Below the pieces are notes generated by a model, which did not search any database, had not been told where the DNA came from, and worked only from the letters and a program-made list of their open reading frames with translations. This document shows, piece by piece, positions 1 to 7,365 of a DNA stretch of 36,314 bases (the first letter of the stretch is position 1; every line of letters begins with the position of its first letter). Source of the DNA: Caryophanales bacterium UBA3375. GTDB taxonomy: Bacteria; Bacillota_I; Bacilli_A; UBA3375. The stretch covers positions 1 through 36,314 of the forward strand of contig DEQD01000028.1 of assembly GCA_002359095.1 (NCBI GenBank). Reading direction: 5' to 3'. The position numbers and the translations under genes were made by a program.

Positions 1-52
1 ACATTTTTATAATAACATTAATAGCTGTATTCTTTTTACTTTTGAAAATCAT
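1..52 (-). CDS. Partial CDS, start of an unidentified downstream operon gene
   Basis: An ATG on the minus strand at 52-50 opens a reading frame that runs off the left edge (first residues MIFKSKKNTAINVIIKM). It begins one base after the stop codon of the upstream ABC permease and is preceded by a GGGGTGAGG-type ribosome binding site inside that gene's last codons. The basic start leading into a hydrophobic stretch would suit a second ABC-2 permease subunit, but only 17 residues are visible, so the function is not assigned. Confidence 0.6.
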   Translation of the reverse strand, partial: MIFKSKKNTAINVIIKM

Positions 53-53
53 A

Positions 54-845
54 TTACCTCACCCCCTTTCCACCTGAACTATTAAATTTATGTTTTCCTA
101 ATTTATAGCAAATAATTGAAACAGTTATAGAAGCCAGTATTGATAGGAGACCAAATATCAGATAATTTGGATTAGATACATCCATCGAATTTATTGCTTC
201 TTGTCTATAATAACTTGGCAGTAAATACTTTATTATAGGAATATTATTGAACATAATTGTAATAGAAACAATAACTATATTGGTTATTAATAAGGTATTA
301 GTTGATAGAAATGTAGACAAACACAAGGTAATGTTAATAATAGCAATGAGTTCAAAAAATATAACTATTAACATTAAAATCCAATAGACGACTCCCTCAT
401 CCAACAAGTGCATATTAGCTATATTTTCACCACCAAAATTAAATAATAAATAAGACAATAAACTAGAAAAAACATAAAAACTCATCCAAACTAATAGAAC
501 AAAAATAAGGCTACACATTTTACCTAGATAGATTTTCCCTTTATCCCTGACACCAACAAAATACAATGAGATATAGTTTGACTCTCTTTCTGTTGCTATA
601 GTATTAGATAAAACGGAAAATATAAGTGGGAAAATTCCTAAATTCAAGAAAAAACCTAACATTAAAGTGGGGTAGGATAATATAGGTATTCTACCATCAC
701 CAAATTTATAATCAATCCTATAGGTATCTGGTGAATTAATAAAAAATAATGTTAATAAAAAAGGCAAGATTAACAACAAAAACAAAATTATAATTTCTTT
801 TCTTTTAAATAACTTTGTTGCTTCAATTTTGAAAAAATTAGTCAT
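54..845 (-). CDS. ABC-2 type transporter permease
   Basis: A 263-residue integral membrane protein with about six hydrophobic segments: near residues 19-36, 58-80, 105-135, 150-175, 180-200 and 230-250. A charged N-terminus (FFKIEATKLFKRKE) is typical of ABC-2 permeases of the bacteriocin/antibiotic export or self-protection type. It overlaps the end of the ABC ATPase gene by 8 bp, so the two are probably translationally coupled and form one transporter. The operon also holds a radical SAM maturase and a fused ABC exporter, so the likely cargo is a modified peptide or its immunity-related efflux. The substrate is inferred, not seen. The pairing resembles the YydI/YydJ and SkfE/SkfF pairs of Bacillus peptide loci. 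Confidence 0.75.
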   Translation of the reverse strand: MTNFFKIEATKLFKRKEIIILFLLLILPFLLTLFFINSPDTYRIDYKFGDGRIPILSYPTLMLGFFLNLGIFPLIFSVLSNTIATERESNYISLYFVGVRDKGKIYLGKMCSLIFVLLVWMSFYVFSSLLSYLLFNFGGENIANMHLLDEGVVYWILMLIVIFFELIAIINITLCLSTFLSTNTLLITNIVIVSITIMFNNIPIIKYLLPSYYRQEAINSMDVSNPNYLIFGLLSILASITVSIICYKLGKHKFNSSGGKGVR

Positions 846-1626
846 TATATTCCTCCATTATTTCGATATAATTATCAACCTTTTCTATACTTACAATTGT
901 ACACCCTTTCTCATGTAACATTTTAATTGTAGAATCAAGAGTTAACCCATCACCTATTTTTAGTTTAATTGTATTTTTGTCAACCTCTACATTAATACCC
1001 AAACTAGGAACATTATCACACTCGATTTTGTACTTCTCTTTTTTCTCAACCTCAACAATTCTTTTATCATGAATCATATATACTCTATCACAAAGTGTAT
1101 ATATATCATGAATATTATGACTTGAGATGACTATTGATTTTCCATTTTCCTTCATTTTTTTTATTTCTGTTAAAAAAACTTCTCTCCCAATAGGATCTAA
1201 TCCATTAAAAGGTTCGTCAAGTAATAGTAAGTTATTATCTCCACATATAGCCTGTAGTAAAAGTAAACGCTGTTTCATTCCAAGCGAATATTGTTTAAAC
1301 TTCTTATTTCTATGTTCATATAAATCTAGTTTAGAAAACCAGTCATTTAAATCTACATTCTCCCCCCTTACCTTATTTAGTAATTTTACATTATCGTACG
1401 CAGTCATATAATCCAAAAATTGACTTTCAACCATTAAACCTAAAGAACCATCATAACTAATATCCCCGTCATAGCCTATTAAATTTGCAATAGCCTTCAT
1501 AAAAGTTGTTTTCCCTGTTCCATTTCTACCAATTAACCCGACAATTTCTCCATCACGTACAAAAAAATTTGATTCAACCAACACTGGATTATTGAAACGA
1601 ACACTTAAATCTTTAACTTCTAGCAT
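838..1626 (-). CDS. ABC transporter ATP-binding protein
   Basis: A 262-residue cytoplasmic ATPase with all the expected motifs: Walker A GRNGTGKTT near residue 34, a signature motif in the form YSLGMKQRLLL near 120, Walker B LLLLDEPFNGLDP near 142, and a switch histidine in VISSHN near 170. The C-terminal 70 residues are a regulatory-type extension common in peptide/antibiotic exporters. I chose the ATG at 1626 over an upstream TTG because a strong GGAGGAG site lies 6 bases before it. It overlaps the fused ABC exporter gene upstream by 14 bp and the permease gene downstream by 8 bp, and should power that permease. Confidence 0.88.
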   Translation of the reverse strand: MLEVKDLSVRFNNPVLVESNFFVRDGEIVGLIGRNGTGKTTFMKAIANLIGYDGDISYDGSLGLMVESQFLDYMTAYDNVKLLNKVRGENVDLNDWFSKLDLYEHRNKKFKQYSLGMKQRLLLLQAICGDNNLLLLDEPFNGLDPIGREVFLTEIKKMKENGKSIVISSHNIHDIYTLCDRVYMIHDKRIVEVEKKEKYKIECDNVPSLGINVEVDKNTIKLKIGDGLTLDSTIKMLHEKGCTIVSIEKVDNYIEIMEEYND

Positions 1627-3004
1627 ATTTTTCTCCTCCAAAATCTATAACTTTATCGTAATCACAAGATAATACCTTACTATCATGACTTACGTATATA
1701 AAAATTTTATCCATTTTTCTAAAATGATTAACTATCTTGTATCTAGTTTCTTCTTCAATTTGAGAAAGGGCTTCATCAAATATAATAACATCAAAATCTT
1801 CTATATGTTTTAGTACTCTCTCCACAACAAGTAATTGTTTTTGTCCTTCCGAAAGATTGTAGATAGTATCTGTTAACATAGAAGAAAAATTCAAGCTAAC
1901 GTTTGATTCATAGTCAGAATTAAAAATTTCAGCATTATTATCAATATATAAAACCCTAGAAGAATTACAGAATTTATTGTTAAATAATGTGTCCTCGCCA
2001 TTCAATATTTTTTTCAAGAAAAAAGATTTTCCTGAACCATTGGCACCTAGTAATAGATAATTTTTACTTCTCTCCATAAAAATATCCGAAGATTGTAAAA
2101 ATTTAACCTCGTCATCGTGTTTTTCTACAACATCAATATCTATAAGCAATCTGTGGATAATATCTTCACACGATCTAATTTTATTCATATCTCTAAAAAT
2201 TTGAGATATACATGTTAAAAGAATAACAATTATATTTATCAAACCTATTATTTCTCCCAGTCCGATCGATTGAACACCAATAAAGAATAAAATTAATGTG
2301 GCAATAAAAATTACTAAAACAACTAGTTCATTGATAACACTATTAAAATTAAACAAGGTATTCTCGTATTTCATAGACCTATTTAAAACTCCATTAACTC
2401 TTTCATAGAAACTATTGGCTTTAAAAGTACTAATTGTATTCTTATTATGTATACCTTCTTTTATAACCGTAATTTCATCTTTATTCGCCTTTATAAAATC
2501 ATTAGTTAATTTTTTCTGATATTTCGACACAATAACTGGGAAAATTAAAATAATAATTCCAACAATTAAAAGTAAAATAAATATATTTACATTGATAGAT
2601 AAAATCAACATTAGTAAAATAAATACCTCTATTATATTGCTTATTATTCTAATCTTAGCCTTATAAAAATTATCAAACAAGAAAGGTATCTGAGTTGTAT
2701 AAGAGGATATATCTACATCATACAACGAACTAATAGAATTTCTGAGTACAGTTTTTTTCATTTCATAAATCTTCTGATTTAATATCTTTTGCTCAATAAA
2801 TGAAGATATAACCCCGTATATAGTTTGGATGACGATAACACCAAACATAACTAATATTACTTTTTTACTTGTAACCGGATCATAAAAATTATTAATAAAA
2901 AACATAATCATTAATGGGAAAGAAACAACTAAAACAGATTTAAAAACACTTAGTACTACGAGGAGAATAGTCTTGTGAAGAGAAATTTTTATTTTATTTT
3001 GCAT
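1613..3004 (-). CDS. Fused ABC exporter (membrane domain plus compact ATPase)
   Basis: A 463-residue half-transporter. Residues about 1-280 are a type I exporter-like membrane domain with helices near 10-33, 47-70, 122-160, 225-245 and 248-270. Residues about 295-463 are an ATPase domain with Walker A GANGSGKSF, signature LSEGQKQ, Walker B DVIIFDEA and switch histidine VSHDS. The ATPase domain is compact (roughly 165 residues against about 200 normally). It overlaps the radical SAM gene by 11 bp and the next ABC ATPase gene by 14 bp, so all are co-translated. The likely role is export of the peptide modified by the radical SAM enzyme. No C39 peptidase domain is present, so any leader removal would need another protease. 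Confidence 0.82.
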   Translation of the reverse strand: MQNKIKISLHKTILLVVLSVFKSVLVVSFPLMIMFFINNFYDPVTSKKVILVMFGVIVIQTIYGVISSFIEQKILNQKIYEMKKTVLRNSISSLYDVDISSYTTQIPFLFDNFYKAKIRIISNIIEVFILLMLILSINVNIFILLLIVGIIILIFPVIVSKYQKKLTNDFIKANKDEITVIKEGIHNKNTISTFKANSFYERVNGVLNRSMKYENTLFNFNSVINELVVLVIFIATLILFFIGVQSIGLGEIIGLINIIVILLTCISQIFRDMNKIRSCEDIIHRLLIDIDVVEKHDDEVKFLQSSDIFMERSKNYLLLGANGSGKSFFLKKILNGEDTLFNNKFCNSSRVLYIDNNAEIFNSDYESNVSLNFSSMLTDTIYNLSEGQKQLLVVERVLKHIEDFDVIIFDEALSQIEEETRYKIVNHFRKMDKIFIYVSHDSKVLSCDYDKVIDFGGEKYARS

Positions 3005-4166
3005 ACCCCAACTCGCTTTCTATATCTAATTTGTATAATTTGCAAGCGGGATCCCTTCCCAATATATTATAATCATAAATTAGAGCTCGTGCTCTACAAC
3101 CACCACCACATATGAATTTATGTTTGCAATTACCACACCCATTAATATTTTTAACAAAAACATTTTTATAATTTAAAATTTTTTCATACGCATTTGCATC
3201 ATTCAAATCCGTTATTTTGTATTTCTTATTATGTAACATATGACAGGGATAAACATCTCCAAACGCATCAATGCTAATTATTGTTTTCCCCATACCACAA
3301 CTATCTTTACACCCTAAAGAAACATCTATTTTATTAGACACTAATTCTTTAAGTTTTTTTCCACTTTGATATAGTTTGTCAAAATCATCTTCTGTTAGAT
3401 GGAAATCATCTCCTATGTTACTCATATACAAAGAAAAGCTTATAGGTATATTACAATTGTTACTCAATACGGCATAATCATCAATATTATCAATGTTACC
3501 ATGATGTAAGGTAACAATAAATGTCATATCTATCTTATCTTTTAATTGGTTTGCATTCTCTATTATTTTATTATGTATCCCTTTTGGTCTAATAAAATTA
3601 ATATCATTAGAGAAACTATCAATTGAAAAGGAAAGTTGATCAATTAAAGGTAATACATTATAGTATCTTTCAACAGGCATAGTACCGTTTGATATTAGAA
3701 TAATTTTCGATGAAGAATCTTTTTTCTTTATTCGTTCTAAGATTTTCATCAAATCTTTAGAAAGTAATGGTTCTCCACCAGAAATAACAAAAACCTTGGT
3801 ATTCAACCTGTACAACAAATCTATGGCTTTATAATATTTATTAATATCTATATTTTCAGCAACATTTCTGTTAGAAATTGCAGAGTAACAGGACTTGCAA
3901 TCCAAGTTACACTTATGCGTAACATGGATATATGCCATTCTCTCTAGATTGGGCTTAGAAAAAAATCCTAACTCTTCAAATTGATTAATTAATTTTCTTT
4001 CCTTGTGGGTTGTGTTAAATAAGTTAAAACGCTTTCCAACCTTTAGATCTTCTATAATGTATTTATATTCATATTCAACACCACAAATGTTTCCACTTAC
4101 TGTATCCCCAATTAATATATAATCTTCAAGTTCCTCAAATATTATGCTCTTATTAAATTTTTTCAT
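2994..4166 (-). CDS. Radical SAM/SPASM peptide maturase
   Basis: A 390-residue enzyme with three parts. Residues 1-75 look like a PqqD/RRE-type peptide-binding region. The radical SAM core has the CX3CX2C cluster at Cys86, Cys90 and Cys93, followed by a SAM-binding VISGGEP motif. The C-terminal SPASM region has GCKDSC, a lone Cys in YPCHM, CGNC, ICGGGC and a final DPAC, enough cysteines for two auxiliary 4Fe-4S clusters. Enzymes of this plan make sactipeptide, ranthipeptide, cyclophane or epimerised (YydG/SkfB-like) peptides. It is first in an operon with three ABC genes. The start is the ATG preceded by AGGAG at 7 bases. The chemistry and the substrate cannot be read from the sequence. Confidence 0.85.
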   Translation of the reverse strand: MKKFNKSIIFEELEDYILIGDTVSGNICGVEYEYKYIIEDLKVGKRFNLFNTTHKERKLINQFEELGFFSKPNLERMAYIHVTHKCNLDCKSCYSAISNRNVAENIDINKYYKAIDLLYRLNTKVFVISGGEPLLSKDLMKILERIKKKDSSSKIILISNGTMPVERYYNVLPLIDQLSFSIDSFSNDINFIRPKGIHNKIIENANQLKDKIDMTFIVTLHHGNIDNIDDYAVLSNNCNIPISFSLYMSNIGDDFHLTEDDFDKLYQSGKKLKELVSNKIDVSLGCKDSCGMGKTIISIDAFGDVYPCHMLHNKKYKITDLNDANAYEKILNYKNVFVKNINGCGNCKHKFICGGGCRARALIYDYNILGRDPACKLYKLDIESELGYAK

Positions 4167-4180
4167 AATTTACTCCTAAT

Positions 4181-4237
4181 TTATTCTAATAAATTATAAA
4201 AACCGTGTCTACATTTTTGGTTATCCATCCACCACAT
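4181..4237 (-). CDS. Candidate 18-residue ORF, possible peptide precursor (speculative)
   Basis: Between the extended -10 promoter (4246-4254) and the radical SAM gene, an ATG at 4237 opens the ORF MWWMDNQKCRHGFYNLLE, which ends 14 bases before the maturase start codon. It has no ribosome binding site, but the ATG lies only 8 bases past the -10, so it would be almost leaderless; tadA in this window also looks leaderless. Paired Trp with Cys and an aromatic C-terminal part would suit a radical SAM substrate. Against it: it is very short, has no leader region, and could be IS-end debris, because GTCTACA recurs at 4206 and 4400. Confidence 0.22.
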   Translation of the reverse strand: MWWMDNQKCRHGFYNLLE

Positions 4238-4245
4238 CCATTTAA

Positions 4246-4254
4246 ATTATATCA
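4246..4254 (-). promoter_or_regulatory. Extended -10 promoter of the radical SAM operon
   Basis: The minus strand reads TGATATAAT, an exact TGnTATAAT extended -10 box, 80 bases upstream of the maturase start codon. There is no recognisable -35: that space is filled by the trinucleotide tract starting 6 bases further upstream. The same 9-mer precedes the metal transporter operon. Confidence 0.65.
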
Positions 4255-4371
4255 TATAAGTAGTAGTAGTAGTAGTAGTAGAATTTTGAAAATTTTTTTG
4301 AAATCCGAAGAAGGACACCTTTAAATTGATACTAATTCACAAAAAAATAGACAAAATTAATATCATATAAG
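4249..4371 (+). repeat. 12-bp direct repeat (two copies) around the TAG tract
   Basis: ATATCATATAAG occurs at 4249-4260 and again at 4360-4371. The first copy contains part of the radical SAM -10 box. On the minus strand both copies read CTTATATGATAT, but only the first continues into TATAAT. The repeat may be a duplicated promoter segment or debris from transposition next to the IS relic. Within 4167-4560 I see no long gene, only this repeat, the TAG tract, the promoter and the short candidate ORF. Confidence 0.6.
4261..4281. repeat. (TAG)7 trinucleotide microsatellite in promoter
   Basis: Seven perfect TAG units (CTA on the minus strand) occupy the spacer/-35 position of the radical SAM operon promoter. 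Gain or loss of units would move upstream DNA by 3 bp steps relative to the -10 box. A trinucleotide tract near a promoter controls phase-variable vlhA expression in Mycoplasma gallisepticum (GAA repeats), so a similar role is conceivable here. Confidence 0.9.
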
Positions 4372-4389
4372 TGTTATAAAAAAATGGAT

Positions 4390-5505
4390 ACTAATTTATG
4401 TCTACACTTTATAATAAGACATCTATGAAACTCACAACGAAAGATAAGATAAAATCTCAGATTATGGAAAATAATCACTTAATGAGTAAGAGAAACCAGA
4501 AGGTTTGGCAGAACGTTTTGTGATTATAAACCAAGAAATATTAGATAGATCAAAACACAAAGAAAATATAAACAGTCATCTATAAACGAACGACGACATT
4601 TCATAGAAATATGTAAAGAATGTAAAACATCTAATCATTTGATTGCTAAATATCTAAAACGTTCACCAAATACTATTTCTAAAGAGGTAAAACGAAATCT
4701 AACTAAAGGTTATCCAACAATTAAGTATAAATATAAGAAAGCTCATGAAATCGCTATAGCTCGTAAGAAAAGGACAACTCAAAATAATCAAAAAGAATGT
4801 GTTGATTTAAGCAATTTGTTATCTACAATCATAAGGAAAATTATCATTGGTCGTTTACAAATTGATTGAAGCGTTAAAAATGAGCATAAAGGATGCCCAC
4901 ATCCTACTCAAAGATGTTTATATAATTGGTTATATGATAATCCATATATTCTGTTTTTACGACACTATCGATGTAAAAAACAAATTAATAAATGTAGTAA
5001 AACTTATTACTCTGAAGACAAAAACACTATTAATACACGTCCGTTTGCAATGGATGATTATGTATAAACTGGTCATTACGAGATTGACACTGTTTACAAC
5101 AATGACAAAAAAGGTGGAGTATTAACTCTTAATCATCGAGCAACAATGATGAATTATGTTGTTTAAATACCTGACCGTAAAGCTAAAACCATCGTTAAAG
5201 CTTTACGAGAACTTGTTAAACGAGAAAATCTAAAAATTGATACAATAACATCAGATAACGATAGTGAATTCGCTAATTGGAAAATTATCGAAAAAGAACT
5301 AGGTATTAAGTGGTTCTTTGCAAGACCTTATCGCTTTGGTGATAGAGGTCAAAATGATAGATTAAATAGAGATACTTACGAATTTTTATAACAAAGGTAT
5401 TAATTTTCACCTTGTAGACGACAATGTATTACAAAGAAAAGTTAACAAAATTAATTCTATGCCTCGTTTGAAATTTAATGGAATGGATGCAATAAAAAAT
5501 TAAAA
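4390..5505 (+). pseudogene. Decayed IS30-family transposase
   Basis: Pieces of one transposase appear in order on the plus strand, broken by stops and frame changes. About 4573-4720 encodes the IS30 helix-turn-helix (NERRHFIEI, HLIAKYLKRSPNTISKEVKRN). About 4900-5030 gives CPHPTQ and LRHYRC pieces. About 5070-5170 carries the first catalytic Asp in HYEIDTVY, and 5250-5270 the second in TSDNDSEFA. About 5320-5385 gives ARPYRFGDRGQND, where the usual catalytic Glu of the ERG motif is Asp. At least four in-frame stops (for example before TGHYEID and after MMNYVV) make it inactive. It separates the radical SAM operon from the metal transporter operon, and clear terminal inverted repeats were not found. 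Confidence 0.88.
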
Positions 5506-5507
5506 AA

Positions 5508-5555
5508 CTTAGCATGTTAATGACTGATTAAATCATCAGACAATAACATGCTAAG
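5508..5555. repeat. 12-bp perfect inverted repeat with nested inner stem
   Basis: CTTAGCATGTTA at 5508-5519 is exactly inverted at 5544-5555, with a smaller CTGAT/ATCAG stem (5524-5528 and 5535-5539) in the loop. It sits just after the transposase remnant and is preceded by an A-rich stretch, so on the minus strand it would be a stem followed by a T-rich run. It is either a transcription terminator or an IS-end structure. Confidence 0.7.
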
Positions 5556-5582
5556 TGTGTTACTTACCTTTCAAACTACAAA

Positions 5583-5603
5583 AAAAGAGCCAAAGGCTCT
5601 TTT
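5583..5603. terminator. Intrinsic terminator, bidirectional
   Basis: AAAAGAGCC and GGCTCTTTT form a perfect 9-bp stem with an AAA loop, with a T-run on the plus strand and an A-run upstream that serves the minus strand. It isolates the metal transporter promoter from transcription through the IS remnant. Confidence 0.85.
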
Positions 5604-5617
5604 TAATTTTGGAAGGG

Positions 5618-5638
5618 GTGAGAATAATAATTTCTCAC
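5618..5638. promoter_or_regulatory. Small inverted repeat upstream of the metal transporter promoter
   Basis: GTGAGAA at 5618-5624 is inverted as TTCTCAC at 5632-5638, with a 7-base AT loop. It lies about 45 bases upstream of the -10 box and could be an operator or simply a weak hairpin; there is no direct evidence for a particular regulator. Confidence 0.3.
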
Positions 5639-5655
5639 GAATATATTATACAAAA

Positions 5656-5690
5656 AATAATTATTCTTGTGTTGTTTATCGTGATATAAT
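5656..5690 (+). promoter_or_regulatory. Promoter and candidate metalloregulator operator
   Basis: TGATATAAT at 5682-5690 is a perfect extended -10 box, 28 bases before the start codon of the metal-binding protein. Where the -35 would be there is a perfect palindrome AATAATTATT (5656-5665). A Fur/Zur- or DtxR/MntR-type repressor bound there would block the promoter, as is usual for Zn/Mn uptake operons. The palindrome is AT-only and could be chance in such DNA. Confidence 0.55.
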
Positions 5691-5718
5691 TAAATAAAGA
5701 AGTATTTTGGAGAATTTA

Positions 5719-6654
5719 ATGAAAAAATATAATAAGATACTATTATTTTTATCTTGTTGTTTTATTGTTATTGGAATACTTTTTTATCCAAATTACAAAC
5801 AACAAAACAACAAACCTACAATAACTGTTACTACTACTTTTTTAGGGGATGCTGTTACTAACTTAGTAGGGGATAAAGTTAATTTAAATGTATTGATGGG
5901 ACCTGGTGTTGATCCACATATTTATCAAGCAACACCAAGTGATCTTAATAAAATTTATAATTCAGATCTAGTAATCTTTCAAGGTTTAAAACTTGAAGGA
6001 AAACTTGCTGAAGTATTAGCAAGTATTAATCAACCTAATATAAATGTATTAGAAGCAACTAAAAATATTAATAGAGATGAGTTAATCATATCATTTCAAA
6101 AAGGTGATGATATCGAATATGATCCACATATTTGGTTTGATCCAAATTTGTGGAACAATGTTGTTAACACAATTAGTGAAGAGATATCAATCAACTTTCC
6201 TGATCTTGCTTTTGATGCAATCAAAAACAATGTAAAATATCAAGAACAAATAAATAATATGGGAAATGAAGTTAAAAATATTATTAATCAAATACCACAA
6301 GAACAAAGAATACTTATTACCGCTCACGATGCATTTAATTATCTAGCTCGCTTCACTAACATCCAAGTTGATGCCATTCAAGGTTTAAGTATTGTTAGTG
6401 AAGCTAGTACTAATGATATTAATCGTTTAGTAAATATAATTACAACACACAATATTAAATCGATATTTGTAGAAAGTAGTGTATCACCTAAACTAATAAA
6501 TAGTTTAGCAAGCAATCTTAATAATCAAGGTTATGATATTAAGATTGGTGCTACACTTTATTCAGATAGTTTAGGTGATAAGAATAGTGATGCTTCTACT
6601 TATATTGATATGTATATAACTAATGCTACAAACATTAGAAATGGATTAATTTAA
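5719..6654 (+). CDS. Metal ABC transporter substrate-binding protein (Zn/Mn, TroA-like)
   Basis: A 311-residue cluster A-I binding protein. An N-terminal hydrophobic segment (about residues 6-24) anchors or exports it. The metal ligands expected for the family are visible: His in GVDPHIYQ, His in YDPHIWFDP, His in LITAHDAF, and a late Asp-containing segment (LYSDSLGD); IFVESSV is the usual following motif. The three-His pattern with no long His-rich loop resembles TroA/ZnuA more than the Glu-ligand PsaA/MntC group, but the metal cannot be settled from sequence. I chose the ATG at 5719 because GGAG lies 6 bases before it; an upstream TTG is possible but has no such site. It is first in a four-gene uptake operon. 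Confidence 0.88.
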   Translation: MKKYNKILLFLSCCFIVIGILFYPNYKQQNNKPTITVTTTFLGDAVTNLVGDKVNLNVLMGPGVDPHIYQATPSDLNKIYNSDLVIFQGLKLEGKLAEVLASINQPNINVLEATKNINRDELIISFQKGDDIEYDPHIWFDPNLWNNVVNTISEEISINFPDLAFDAIKNNVKYQEQINNMGNEVKNIINQIPQEQRILITAHDAFNYLARFTNIQVDAIQGLSIVSEASTNDINRLVNIITTHNIKSIFVESSVSPKLINSLASNLNNQGYDIKIGATLYSDSLGDKNSDASTYIDMYITNATNIRNGLI

Positions 6655-6663
6655 GGAAAAAGT

Positions 6664-7365
6664 ATGAAAGATATAGAAATTAAAGTTAATCATCTTAATG
6701 TAAGTTATGATGATAAACTAGTACTTAAAGATATTAAAATAGAAATACCAAAAGGTTGTATGTGTGCTATTACAGGACCTAATGGTGCTGGTAAATCAAC
6801 TTTATTAAAATCTATTTTATCGCTAGTTAAACCATTAACAGGAACAATAGATTTTAATAAAGATAAAACTATTGGTTATGTACCACAAAAAGAAAGTGTT
6901 AACTGGCAATTTCCTACAACTGTTTATGATGTTGTATTAATGGGAACATATAAAAAATTAGGTTGGTTTAAACGTCCTGGTAAAAAAGAACATAACTTAG
7001 TTAATCAAGCATTAAAAGATCTAGAAATAGAAGGCATTAAAGATAAAGATATATCTGAATTATCAGGTGGACAACAACAACGTGTATTTTTAGCTCGAAT
7101 GTTATGTCAACAAGCAGATATTATCTTTTTAGATGAACCTTTTGCAGGTATTGATAAAAAAAGTGAAGGTGTAATTATTAAGATTCTTAAAAAGTTACAA
7201 AAAGAAGGTAAAACAATTGTTGTAGTCCATCATGATTTATTAACACTAGATAAATACTTTGATTATCTAGTGTTAATAAATAAAGAAGTTGTGACTTATG
7301 GAAATATGAATGAAGTATTAAATAATAAAGTTATAGAAGAAACATATGGACTTAAACTTAATTAG
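6664..7365 (+). CDS. Metal ABC transporter ATP-binding protein
   Basis: A 233-residue ATPase with Walker A GPNGAGKST near residue 40, Q-loop GYVPQKESVNWQFP, signature LSGGQQQR near 137, Walker B IIFLDEPFAGID near 156 and switch histidine VVHHD. The VPQ...VNWQFP stretch is characteristic of the Zn/Mn/Fe (TroB/MntB/ZnuC) ATPases. It starts 9 bases after the binding protein gene and overlaps the first permease gene by 20 bp, so the operon is coupled. It supplies energy for import by the two permeases. Confidence 0.93.
   Translation: MKDIEIKVNHLNVSYDDKLVLKDIKIEIPKGCMCAITGPNGAGKSTLLKSILSLVKPLTGTIDFNKDKTIGYVPQKESVNWQFPTTVYDVVLMGTYKKLGWFKRPGKKEHNLVNQALKDLEIEGIKDKDISELSGGQQQRVFLARMLCQQADIIFLDEPFAGIDKKSEGVIIKILKKLQKEGKTIVVVHHDLLTLDKYFDYLVLINKEVVTYGNMNEVLNNKVIEETYGLKLN

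Noticed and set aside
1127..1411. Antisense ORF over the ABC ATPase gene, and similar antisense ORFs at 12850-13488, 19989-21205 and 31211-31459
   Set aside because: Each mirrors a well supported gene on the other strand, with no binding site and no domain.
4239..4241. Alternative ATG in the radical SAM leader encoding MDVVDG
   Set aside because: Six codons only, no ribosome binding site, and out of frame with the longer candidate.
4261..4281. Short tandem units read as a possible CRISPR array
   Set aside because: It is a 3-bp microsatellite with no spacers and no cas genes nearby.
4639..5125. Two separate ORFs taken as independent small genes
   Set aside because: The first is the helix-turn-helix piece of the broken IS30 transposase; the second is out of frame with the recognisable transposase pieces and resembles nothing.
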